Assembly: GCF_900109955.1 (NCBI RefSeq)
Contig: NZ_FOJB01000001.1
Span: 1,550,001 to 1,614,000, forward strand
Reading direction: 5' to 3'
DNA length: 64,000 bases
Origin: Aliiroseovarius sediminilitoris
GTDB lineage: Bacteria; Pseudomonadota; Alphaproteobacteria; Rhodobacterales; Rhodobacteraceae
Every line of letters begins with the position of its first letter. Position 1 is the first letter of the stretch. The notes beneath the pieces are model-generated. The model had not been told where the DNA came from. It worked only from the letters and a program-made list of their open reading frames with translations, and did not search any database. The translations under genes and the position numbers were made by a program. Of the stretch, positions 16,917-24,802 are shown in pieces.

Positions 16917-18049
16917 AAGTTGTTACCGCCGGGATCGGCCTGCGCGCAGGCCATGTCCTTTCGATCCTGAAAGAGACCATGTCCGAGGTCGAGTTTGTTG
17001 GGTTCCATGACCCGCAGCCGTCACATCTGGACATGATCGGCGCGGATGTGCCGCGCTTTGACGATGTGGCCGGAATGCTGGCTGATACCAAACCCGACCT
17101 GTTCTTTGTTGGTTCGCCCAATGTCTATCACCTTGAGCATATCAAGCTGGGGCTGGAAGCGGGCGTGCGGATATTCACCGAAAAACCGGTGGTGACGACG
17201 CGGGCGGACACATTCGAACTGGCGCGTCTTCTGGCCGAGTATGGGACCGATCAGGTGATGGTCGGGCTGGTGTTGCGCTATTCGCAGCATATGGTCGATC
17301 TGCGTGCGGTGCTGGATCGGCTTGGCCCCATTGCCTCGCTTGAGGCAAACGAACACATCCCGCCCTATCACGGCGCATTTTTCATGCGCGACTGGCGGCG
17401 TAAAAGCGCGCTGTCCGGCGGGTTCATGCTGGAAAAATGCTGCCACGATCTGGATATCTACAACATGGTCACCCGCTCACGGCCCATGCAGGTGGCGAGC
17501 TTTGGAGGCAAGAAATCCTTCCTTCCGGAGTTCGCCCCAACAACAAACACCGAGGTCGAGATTGCACAGCGCAAATCAAGCGTGTGGGACAGCGCCCCGG
17601 ACCCCTACAACTCGGACGGCGACATCATCGACTTCCAGACGGCGATCCTGCGCTATGAAAGCGGGGCATCAATGGCGTTTCACACCAACCTGAATGCGCC
17701 CGACGATCACCGCCGGTTCTGCGTCTTCGGCGCGCTTGGCATGGCCGAGGGCGACTTTGTGCGCGGCTATCTGAAAGCGACGGCGCGCGACGGCTCGGTG
17801 ATTGCCGACCATGACTACACGAAGATGGATCAGAAACACGCCTCGGCCCATTACGGGGCGGATCACATGATGGTTGCGGATATTGCCGATTTCCTGCGCG
17901 GCAAGTCAGACAGCCTGCCGGTTGGTGTCGTCGACGCGCTGGAGGCCGGTCTGGTCGCCATGGCGCTGGACGAGGCGCGGATCAATGGCGGTGTGGTCGA
18001 TCTGCGAAGCACATGGGAAGAATTTGACAGCTATGGATTGCGCGCATGA
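16913..18049 (+). CDS. Gfo/Idh/MocA-family NAD(P)-dependent oxidoreductase
   Basis: A 378-residue protein with an N-terminal Rossmann fold (GIGLRAGH at residues 7-14), the conserved FTEKP motif near residue 90 carrying the catalytic lysine, and the GGFMLEKCCHDLDIYN segment near 170-185 with the family histidine/aspartate. Family members oxidise or epimerise sugars or, in GH109-type enzymes, use NAD to break glycosidic bonds by transient C3 oxidation. The gene sits between the transporter and the SIS deaminases and overlaps both neighbours by four bases, so it belongs to the amino-sugar pathway. Its reaction is unknown: a sugar dehydrogenase, an epimerase or an NAD-dependent glycosidase are all possible. 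Confidence 0.85.
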   Translation: MKVVTAGIGLRAGHVLSILKETMSEVEFVGFHDPQPSHLDMIGADVPRFDDVAGMLADTKPDLFFVGSPNVYHLEHIKLGLEAGVRIFTEKPVVTTRADTFELARLLAEYGTDQVMVGLVLRYSQHMVDLRAVLDRLGPIASLEANEHIPPYHGAFFMRDWRRKSALSGGFMLEKCCHDLDIYNMVTRSRPMQVASFGGKKSFLPEFAPTTNTEVEIAQRKSSVWDSAPDPYNSDGDIIDFQTAILRYESGASMAFHTNLNAPDDHRRFCVFGALGMAEGDFVRGYLKATARDGSVIADHDYTKMDQKHASAHYGADHMMVADIADFLRGKSDSLPVGVVDALEAGLVAMALDEARINGGVVDLRSTWEEFDSYGLRA

Positions 18050-19050
18050 GCATCGAGACAAAGACCCACGGTCATCTGATGGCCACGGAGAGCGCCGAGG
18101 CGATGGACGTGTTCTGCCGCGCGGCCACGCAACCGGTCGATGCGGGCAAGCTGGCGGATGCGAAAGCGATCTTTACCATCGCACGCGGATCGTCGGATGC
18201 GGCGGCGAATGTTCTGTCCTACGAGTTCATGCGTGAACTGTCGGTGCCTGTCACATCGTTGCCGCCCTCGGTGTTTTCACTGGGCAAGGGGGTATGCTTT
18301 GATGGATTCGGCGCGCTGGTGATCAGCCAATCGGGCGCCAGCGAAGACCTTGTGCGCGCCGCAAAGGGGGCTGGCATCAATGGAGCGAGCGTGATGGCGA
18401 TCACCAACCAAACGGGCAGCGCAGTTGAGGCGGCGTCGGAAGCCACTGTCCCGATCGGGGCTGGGCCGGAACTGGCGGTGCCTGCCACCAAGACGGTGAT
18501 CGGTTCGATCGGCGCAGGTATGGCGCTGTTGGGCGGGATCGTGCCGGATTACAAGGCGCGAACCGCGAAATCGGTCGCCGCATTGAAGGGCGTATCCACC
18601 AACCATCCGCGCGCCAAAGCACTCCAGTCAGCGTTGTTGCGGGCGCGCAATGTCTATGTGATCGGGCGTGATACCGGGTATGGCGCGGCGCATGAGGTTG
18701 CGTTGAAACTCAAGGAATGTTGTTCGCTTCACGCCGAGGCGTATTCGGCATCCGAGGTGTTGCATGGCCCACTGCAACTGGCGACCAATCCGTTGATGGT
18801 GTTGATCCTCGATACTGGGTCGGACCGCATTCAGGACAGTCTTGATCAGGCCGAGGTCCGGTTCAAGGGCGTAGGCTGTGATGTGCATCGCATTTCGCCC
18901 ACCGACATCGACCTGTCCGATCTGGTGCCCGCCGCTGCCGCTGCGGTTCTTCTGGCGGTGATCTATCCGGTCATCCTGAACACGGCGCTCGCGTTGGGGC
19001 TGGACCCTGACACGCCTGAAACCCTTTCGAAAGTGACACAAACGACATGA
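18046..19050 (+). CDS. SIS-domain glucosamine-6-phosphate deaminase, NagB-II type
   Basis: A 334-residue protein built from two sugar-isomerase (SIS) domains, like the isomerase half of GlmS without the glutaminase half. The first SIS motif is ISQSGASEDLV near residue 90; the second half carries KLKECCSLHAEAY and EVLHGPLQL near 222-245. NagB-II proteins convert glucosamine-6-phosphate to fructose-6-phosphate plus ammonia and replace classical NagB in many alphaproteobacteria. It overlaps both neighbours by four bases. A second, different SIS protein follows, so this one most likely serves the GlcNAc branch. Confidence 0.83.
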   Translation: MSIETKTHGHLMATESAEAMDVFCRAATQPVDAGKLADAKAIFTIARGSSDAAANVLSYEFMRELSVPVTSLPPSVFSLGKGVCFDGFGALVISQSGASEDLVRAAKGAGINGASVMAITNQTGSAVEAASEATVPIGAGPELAVPATKTVIGSIGAGMALLGGIVPDYKARTAKSVAALKGVSTNHPRAKALQSALLRARNVYVIGRDTGYGAAHEVALKLKECCSLHAEAYSASEVLHGPLQLATNPLMVLILDTGSDRIQDSLDQAEVRFKGVGCDVHRISPTDIDLSDLVPAAAAAVLLAVIYPVILNTALALGLDPDTPETLSKVTQTT

Positions 19051-20099
19051 TCAAATCAGTGGAACACTGGGCGACATGGGCTGAAATTCATCGCCAACCC
19101 GAGATCTGGTCTGCGTGGGGCAAGGTGCTTGACGTGGACGGGTTGCGCGGCTGGATCGGCAGCCTTGGCCATGACGAGGTGTGGTTTTGCGGCGCAGGCA
19201 CATCGGCCTATATTGGTGACATTATCGCGGCGGGGGTGCCAGGAATGCGCGCGGTGCCCAGCACCGATATCGTGGCCACACCGAAAGCCTTTTTGAACGG
19301 CGTGAAGCCGCTTGTCGTCAGTTTCGGGCGGTCAGGCAACAGCACCGAAAGCATCGGCACGCTGGATGCGCTGGACGCGTTGGCACCGGGTGCGGCACGT
19401 CTGCACATCACGTGCAACAAGGATGGCGCGCTGGCGACGCGCGGCTCGCACGGACCGCTCAAAGTGATCGTGTTGCCGGACGCCACCCATGATGCAGGCT
19501 TCGCGATGACCAGCAGCTTTTCGACCATGCTTCTGACTGCACTGGCCCTGTTTGACGCGCCGTGTGACGTGCCTGCGCGCATGGACGCTCTGGCGGGGCA
19601 AATGGCGGCGTTGTTGCCCAAGCTTCGTGGCATGCCCTGTCCTGAACGTGCCGTCTATGTCGGCTCCGGCCCGTTGTCTTTTGCAGCCCGCGAGGCGGCG
19701 TTGAAGGTGATGGAGCTGTCTGCCGGTCAAATCCCGGCGCTTTGGGACAGCACATTGGGATTTCGCCACGGTCCGAAATCTTTTGTGACCGCCGACACTG
19801 CGGTCACTGTTTTCACCAGCCCCGATGCACCGACGCGTGACTATGACGCCGATCTGGTGGCCGAGTTGCGGGCACAGTTCCCGTCCGCGCGTGTCACCTC
19901 GGTCGGGCCGGGCGGCGATATCGACATTCCGATGCCCTTCGGCCCCACATGGGCGGCCCCGCTTTGTGTCGCTCTGGCGCAGGTGACAGGGGTTGAATGG
20001 GCGGGCGCGCTTGGGTTGAACGTGGACGATCCGTTTTCTGGCCAGGGCACACTCAGCCGCGTCGTGTCCGGGGTGAAGCTCTATCCGGTGGCGTCATGA
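19047..20099 (+). CDS. agaS: SIS-domain AgaS-like amino-sugar-phosphate deaminase/isomerase
   Basis: A 350-residue double-SIS protein, distinct from the preceding one. The first domain contains SFGRSGNSTESI near residue 92. The second carries LKVMELSAGQIPAL and LGFRHGPKSF near 215-240, the latter typical of AgaS, the galactosamine-6-phosphate deaminase/isomerase that yields tagatose-6-phosphate. Together with the GatZ/KbaZ-like gene downstream it implies a GalNAc branch. It is somewhat shorter than enterobacterial AgaS. It overlaps the upstream gene by four bases and the ROK kinase start by four. Substrate assignment is by motif and context only. Confidence 0.78.
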   Translation: MIKSVEHWATWAEIHRQPEIWSAWGKVLDVDGLRGWIGSLGHDEVWFCGAGTSAYIGDIIAAGVPGMRAVPSTDIVATPKAFLNGVKPLVVSFGRSGNSTESIGTLDALDALAPGAARLHITCNKDGALATRGSHGPLKVIVLPDATHDAGFAMTSSFSTMLLTALALFDAPCDVPARMDALAGQMAALLPKLRGMPCPERAVYVGSGPLSFAAREAALKVMELSAGQIPALWDSTLGFRHGPKSFVTADTAVTVFTSPDAPTRDYDADLVAELRAQFPSARVTSVGPGGDIDIPMPFGPTWAAPLCVALAQVTGVEWAGALGLNVDDPFSGQGTLSRVVSGVKLYPVAS

Positions 20100-21007
20100 T
20101 CGCAACCGGCATTGACCTTGGCGGCACCAAGATCGAGGTGCAACTGTTCGGCGATGACTGGGCCGTTGCCCATCGCCATCGTGTTCCGACGCCTTCCGAC
20201 TACGACGATCTGGTCACGGCAATTGCCGATCAGATTCGCTGGGCGGATGAGATTGCAGGCGGTGCCGTACCCGTGGGCGTCGGGGCCGCCGGGCTTTTGC
20301 ACCCGGTGACAGGTCTTGCCCTGACCGCGAACCTTCCGGCATCGGGCAAGCCGTTCCAGCGCGACATCGAAACCGCGATCGGGCGACCGATTACCTATGT
20401 CAACGATTGCCGCGCCATGGCCTTGTCCGAGGCGGTGTTTGGTGTCGGGCAGGGGCAGCGCACGGTCGTTGCCCTGATCCTTGGCACCGGCATTGGCGGC
20501 GGCATCGCCGTGGACGGCACCATTTTGCAAGGTCCGACCATGACCGGTGGCGAATTCGGGCATACTGCGGCCCCCGCGCATCTGGTTTCCAAATATAGCC
20601 TGCCGGTCGTGACCTGTGGTTGCGGTCGTCAGGGCTGCACCGAGACTTACATAGCCGGGCCGGGGATGCGGCGACTGGCCAAGGCGCTGACCGGCCAAGA
20701 CATCGAACCACCCCAGATTGCCGCCCGTCGCACAGGCGATATGGCGCAGGTCTGGTCGGTCTGGTGCGAAATGACCGCCGAGCTTCTGCACACGCTGACC
20801 ATGATGGTCGATCCCGACCTGATCGTTCTGGGCGGTGGGCTGAGCCGGATTGACGGTGTGGTCGATGGCCTGACCGCTGCCGCCCAGCGGGCGCAAATCG
20901 GCGATTTCGGCACCGCGAAACTGGTTCTGGCACAGGGCGGCGACACCAGTGGCGCCCGTGGTGCGGCCTATGCGGCGTGGCAGGCGGAGGGTTCGCAAGA
21001 TGGCTGA
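20096..21007 (+). CDS. ROK-family amino-sugar kinase (GlcNAc/GalNAc kinase)
   Basis: A 303-residue ROK kinase. The ATP site IDLGGTKIE is at residues 6-14, the sugar-binding GGEFGH ends at His156, and the zinc knuckle CGCGRQGC covers residues 174-181. These enzymes phosphorylate a free hexose or N-acetylhexosamine at O6, which is needed here because the ABC importer delivers unphosphorylated sugar. I chose ATG 20096, overlapping the previous stop; the frame extends to 19997 but only through shadow sequence. It overlaps the next gene by eight bases. GlcNAc, GalNAc or ManNAc specificity cannot be decided. Confidence 0.87.
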   Translation: MIATGIDLGGTKIEVQLFGDDWAVAHRHRVPTPSDYDDLVTAIADQIRWADEIAGGAVPVGVGAAGLLHPVTGLALTANLPASGKPFQRDIETAIGRPITYVNDCRAMALSEAVFGVGQGQRTVVALILGTGIGGGIAVDGTILQGPTMTGGEFGHTAAPAHLVSKYSLPVVTCGCGRQGCTETYIAGPGMRRLAKALTGQDIEPPQIAARRTGDMAQVWSVWCEMTAELLHTLTMMVDPDLIVLGGGLSRIDGVVDGLTAAAQRAQIGDFGTAKLVLAQGGDTSGARGAAYAAWQAEGSQDG

Positions 21008-22241
21008 TGTGCTGCGCGACATTATCGACCGCAACCGGGCGGGCAGGCGGGCGGCGATCCCGTCGGTGTGTTCGGCGCAACCGGATGTGCTGCGCGCCTC
21101 GCTGATGCGGGCACAGACCCTTGATCGCCCGGTGGTGATCGAGGCGACCAGCAATCAGGTCAACCAGGATGGCGGCTATACCGGGATCACCCCGGACCGG
21201 TTCATTGGATATGTTCACGGTATCGCCGACAAGGCAGGTGTGGATCGCGACCGCATCATTTTCGGCGGCGATCATCTTGGCCCACAAGCCTGGCGGTCGA
21301 TGCCTGCCGAGGCCGCAATGGAGAAGGCCCGCGTCCTGGTGCGCGATTACGTCAAGGCCGGGTTTCGCAAGATCCATCTGGACTGCTCGGAAGGGTGCGC
21401 GGGCGAACCGATGCAGCTTGACGACGCGCAGACCGCCGCACGCTCTGCCGATCTGGCGCGGGTCTGTGTCGCGGCCTGCGATGGTGACGCCACAGGGCTG
21501 CTTTTTGTTGTCGGCACCGAAGTGCCCCCGCCAGGCGGTGCGCGGATGGATGAGGATGGGGATATCCCTCCCACAGACCCGGCGGCCGCCAAGGCCACGC
21601 TGGCCGCGCATGGCGACAGCTTTGGCGAACTGTCCTCGATGATCGGGGGGCTGGTCGTGCAACCGGGCGTCGAATTCAGCCCGACCGCCGTGCATCACAT
21701 GCCGCTGGAGCGCGATCCCGGCCTGTTGGCTGCACTCAACGGCTGGCACGGTGTCTGTCTTGAAGCACATTCGACCGACTATCAGTATCCCGCCGTCTTT
21801 CCGCGTCTGGCCGAACTAGGCTTTGCCTTCCAGAAGATCGGACCGGCGCTGACCTTTGCCTATCGTCAGGCGCTCTATGCGCTGGATCAGATCAGCACTG
21901 CGCCCGGCGCGCTGCAATCTGTAATGGAGCAGGTGATGACCGAAAACCCCGGCTATTGGCAGGGGCATTACCACGGCGATGCCAAGGCGCTGTATCACCA
22001 GCGCCATTTCGGGCTGGCCGACCGCATCCGCTATTCCTGGCCCCATCCTGCCGCTCAGGCGGCGGTGGCGGGATTGCGCGGCGGGTTTGACTGCCCGATC
22101 CCGGACGCAGACCTGCACGGCGTTTTTCCCGACGAGGTGCTGACCCGCGCTGAGCACCTGACAGGCGATCAGGTGCAGCGACTAATAGACGCGCAGATAC
22201 AACTTGCGCTCGATCCCTATTTCTTTGAAGAGGCGGCATGA
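21000..22241 (+). CDS. GatZ/KbaZ-like protein (D-tagatose-bisphosphate aldolase, non-catalytic-subunit family)
   Basis: A 413-residue protein of the GatZ/KbaZ family (PF08013), recognised by IPSVCSAQPDVLRA, IEATSNQVNQDGGYTG and the GGDHLGP segment near residue 85. In enterobacteria this family supports the catalytic GatY/KbaY aldolase; the AgaZ members have also been proposed as tagatose-6-phosphate kinases. No aldolase or PfkB-type kinase is present anywhere in this window, so its partner must be elsewhere or the protein acts alone. ATG 21000 is preceded by GGAGG and overlaps the ROK gene. With AgaS it argues for tagatose-6-phosphate as an intermediate. Confidence 0.85.
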   Translation: MADVLRDIIDRNRAGRRAAIPSVCSAQPDVLRASLMRAQTLDRPVVIEATSNQVNQDGGYTGITPDRFIGYVHGIADKAGVDRDRIIFGGDHLGPQAWRSMPAEAAMEKARVLVRDYVKAGFRKIHLDCSEGCAGEPMQLDDAQTAARSADLARVCVAACDGDATGLLFVVGTEVPPPGGARMDEDGDIPPTDPAAAKATLAAHGDSFGELSSMIGGLVVQPGVEFSPTAVHHMPLERDPGLLAALNGWHGVCLEAHSTDYQYPAVFPRLAELGFAFQKIGPALTFAYRQALYALDQISTAPGALQSVMEQVMTENPGYWQGHYHGDAKALYHQRHFGLADRIRYSWPHPAAQAAVAGLRGGFDCPIPDADLHGVFPDEVLTRAEHLTGDQVQRLIDAQIQLALDPYFFEEAA

Positions 22242-23377
22242 TAGATCACTGGATCACCCCCGACCGCCTGTTTGATGGCCGCGATTTGCACGATGGAAAA
22301 GCCGTGCTGATCCGGGACGCACGCGTGGTCGACATCGCCGACACCCCGCAGAAGGGTGTGCCTGTGAAGGGTTTGCTGACCCCCGGTTTCGTGGATTTGC
22401 AGGTCAATGGCGGGGGCGGGGTGCAGTTGAACTCTACCCCGACACCTGAGGGGATGCAGATCATCGCAGATGCTCATCGACGCTTCGGCACCGTCGCGCT
22501 TTTGCCCACTGTGATTACGGATCTGCCCGAGGTCCTGGACAGCGCCGCCGATGCGGCGATCGCGGCGCGGGGGCAGCCTGGGATCATCGGGCTGCATATC
22601 GAAGGGCCACATATCGCCATGGCGCGACGTGGCACCCACTCGCCCGATCTGGTGCGCCCACTGGACACGCGCACAATGAACACGGTGACACGGCTTCGCG
22701 AAGCTGATGTGTCTGTGATGATCACCCTGGCCCCGGAGGCCGCAACGCTGGACCAGATCGCGCAACTGGCGAGGTTGGGAGCCGTCGTCTCACTGGGTCA
22801 CACAGATGCCACATCCGAGATGATGGCGGCCGCCTTCACCGCCGGTGCAAGCTGCGCCACCCACCTCTTCAATGCCATGTCACCGATGGTCGGGCGTGCG
22901 CCCGGCGCGGTCGGGGCGGTGATCAACTCCACCTGCTACAGCGGGATCATCTGCGATGGCCACCATGTGGCGGACGAGATGGTCGGGCTGGCCATCCGCG
23001 CGCGCCCCGTGCCGGACCGGATGTTTCTGGTGTCAGACGCGATGGCAACCGTTGGCGGGCCTGAGCATTTTGACCTGTATGGGGAACATATCGCGCTGAA
23101 GGAAGGCCGTCTGATCAATGCCGAGGGCAGCTTGGCTGGGGCGCATGTCACGCAGGCCGAAGGGATCAAGCGGTTGGTGGATTGCACCGGCACGTCGCTG
23201 ACGCAGGCGTTGCGGATGGCGACGTCGATCCCTGCCGATTGTATTGGGCAGCCGGAAATCGGGCGGTTGCAGGGTCGGTCGGTCGACGATGTGATCTTGC
23301 TGAACGATGATCTGCTGCTGACAGGCACATTGACGGCGGCAATTGGTGATCTGGATCGCGTCACAGCCGCTGGCTGA
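22238..23377 (+). CDS. nagA: N-acetylglucosamine-6-phosphate deacetylase
   Basis: A 379-residue amidohydrolase that removes acetate from GlcNAc-6-phosphate (or GalNAc-6-phosphate in AgaA-type members). The metal and substrate residues are visible in HIEGPHI, SLGHTDAT and HLFNAMSPM, and the catalytic aspartate is in LVSDAMA at about residue 267. It is the last gene of the amino-sugar operon and overlaps the GatZ/KbaZ-like gene by four bases. A single deacetylase for both proposed branches would have to accept both epimers. Confidence 0.92.
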   Translation: MIDHWITPDRLFDGRDLHDGKAVLIRDARVVDIADTPQKGVPVKGLLTPGFVDLQVNGGGGVQLNSTPTPEGMQIIADAHRRFGTVALLPTVITDLPEVLDSAADAAIAARGQPGIIGLHIEGPHIAMARRGTHSPDLVRPLDTRTMNTVTRLREADVSVMITLAPEAATLDQIAQLARLGAVVSLGHTDATSEMMAAAFTAGASCATHLFNAMSPMVGRAPGAVGAVINSTCYSGIICDGHHVADEMVGLAIRARPVPDRMFLVSDAMATVGGPEHFDLYGEHIALKEGRLINAEGSLAGAHVTQAEGIKRLVDCTGTSLTQALRMATSIPADCIGQPEIGRLQGRSVDDVILLNDDLLLTGTLTAAIGDLDRVTAAG

Positions 23378-23522
23378 CAGCGTTGTTTTGCGCAACAATA
23401 CCCTGAAATCCCTGGGTTTGGGTGTGTTTCGGAAAAAATAGTTCTGCCGAAAGTGATCTGCGTCGCACCCCTTTCCGTATCCTTCATACAACTTCCAACT
23501 GGGACTCAGAAAAGGATACACC

Positions 23523-24005
23523 ATGCTTCGCAGAACCTTTCTTTCGATCACCACCGCAGCGCTTCTGGCCACACCGGCCATGGCTGACAGCCACTCGATG
23601 GACATAGTTGACACCGCTGTTGCGGCGGGCAGCTTCACCACTCTCGTCGCGGCTGTCGAGGCCGCAGGCCTTGTCGATACCCTGAAGGGCGAGGGTCCGT
23701 TCACCGTTTTCGCTCCGACGGACGAGGCTTTCGCGGCCCTGCCAGAGGGCACTGTTGAAACGCTTTTGATGCCCGAGAACAAGGATCAACTGACCGCGAT
23801 CCTGACTTACCATGTGGTTCCGGGCAAAGTGATGTCCGGTGACATTGCGGGCAAAAGCATGGACGTGGAAACCGTGAATGGCGCAATGGCCATGGTGGAT
23901 GCGACCGAGGGCGTCAAAATCGACGGCGCGAACGTCGTTCAGGCAGATATCGAGGCCTCGAACGGGGTGATCCACGTGATCGACGCGGTGATCATGCCGA
24001 AATAA
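23523..24005 (+). CDS. Secreted fasciclin (FAS1) domain protein
   Basis: A 160-residue protein with a signal peptide ([21 protein letters not shown]) followed by one FAS1 domain from about residue 25 to the end. The conserved H1 box [13 protein letters not shown] and the closing [13 protein letters not shown] motif are both present, as is the YH dipeptide (TYHVVPG). Bacterial single-FAS1 proteins are small exported adhesion or stress proteins of unclear function. It is preceded by an AAAGGA site and followed by a clear terminator, so it is probably monocistronic. Confidence 0.88.
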   Translation: MLRRTFLSITTAALLATPAMADSHSMDIVDTAVAAGSFTTLVAAVEAAGLVDTLKGEGPFTVFAPTDEAFAALPEGTVETLLMPENKDQLTAILTYHVVPGKVMSGDIAGKSMDVETVNGAMAMVDATEGVKIDGANVVQADIEASNGVIHVIDAVIMPK

Positions 24006-24027
24006 GCCAACCGGCTTATGTCAGGAA

Positions 24028-24064
24028 CCCGGCGGCGATCCCCTCGCTGCCGGGATTTCTTTTG
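24028..24064 (+). terminator. Rho-independent terminator of the fasciclin gene
   Basis: CCCGGC-g-GCGA pairs with TCGC-t-GCCGGG around a short loop, followed by ATTTCTTTTG. The stem starts about 20 bases after the stop of the fasciclin gene and lies before the convergent PRC-barrel-like gene, so it may serve both. Confidence 0.75.
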
Positions 24065-24070
24065 CGTCCG

Positions 24071-24538
24071 TCAGTGGAAATCGGTCGCGTATTCCGGTCC
24101 GAATTCTGGCCGTGTCTGTAAATCTGCCTGCGAGACCTGTGCCAGGACGATGGTTTCACCCGCTGTCGGATGAACCACCGTAAACTCGGCGGCCTCTGCC
24201 GACACCCGTTTGACACCATTGGTGTCGTCGTCGGGCACAGCGAGCACCATGCCGTGCACGTCACCCTCGGTATTGACCATCAGTTCGGCGACATAACCCG
24301 CGACGTTGCGGTCGTGGTCATAGACAGGTGCGCCCAGAATGGGGTTCAGATCGTTTTCATAGATGTTCAGTTGACCGGCACCATACCCAACCGTGTTGGG
24401 GTTGATGGCAGCAAGGGCTGTCACATCACCGCCCCCATCTTCGTCAGGCAGAGATTGCAATGCCATTGCCGACAAGGCCGAGGCTGTTGTGATCGCCAAA
24501 GCGACCGGGATCATCTTATTTGCACGTTTCTGTTTCAT
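24071..24538 (-). CDS. Exported PRC-barrel-like protein
   Basis: A 155-residue protein with a signal peptide (KQKRANK followed by IPVALAITTASALSAMA) and a domain resembling a PRC barrel: APVYDHDRNVAGYVAELMVNTEGDVHGMVLAV near residues 75-110. PRC-barrel modules occur in RimM, photosynthetic reaction-centre H subunits and many small envelope proteins. I chose ATG 24538, which gives a normal basic n-region; the frame continues to 24685 without a signal-like start. The ribosome site is weak. No function can be given; the neighbouring fasciclin gene is also exported. Confidence 0.7.
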   Translation of the reverse strand: MKQKRANKMIPVALAITTASALSAMALQSLPDEDGGGDVTALAAINPNTVGYGAGQLNIYENDLNPILGAPVYDHDRNVAGYVAELMVNTEGDVHGMVLAVPDDDTNGVKRVSAEAAEFTVVHPTAGETIVLAQVSQADLQTRPEFGPEYATDFH

Positions 24539-24678
24539 ACGTTGATAACGCTGATGGACACGGAAAGTTCCTACAGTCTGGAAAATCAATATTTGACAGA
24601 TGCTTGTCAGCCTTTGTTTCCATAGACCTGATCCCATGCTGGGCAGATATCCGCTCCACAAACCGCGCTGAGTGACGT

Positions 24679-24698
24679 TGTGCAACGCTGTGCAACGC
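24679..24698. repeat. Tandem 10-base repeat TGTGCAACGC x2
   Basis: TGTGCAACGC occurs twice back to back in the spacer between the divergent PRC-barrel-like and SLC13 genes. The 10-base period puts both units on one face of the helix, as in a regulator-binding site. Confidence 0.45.
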
Positions 24699-24802
24699 GT
24701 GGATTTCCCTTAAAAAATTGATTTTTGGCGGAAGTTCACTCTAAGCTGAGACATGGCTGATGATCGCGGCAACTGATCGTGACGCAGCCAAAGGGGGACA
24801 GG

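Noticed and set aside
23383-23398. TTGTT/AACAA inverted repeat after nagA as terminator
   Set aside because: Only five weak pairs and no T-run follow, so support is too low.
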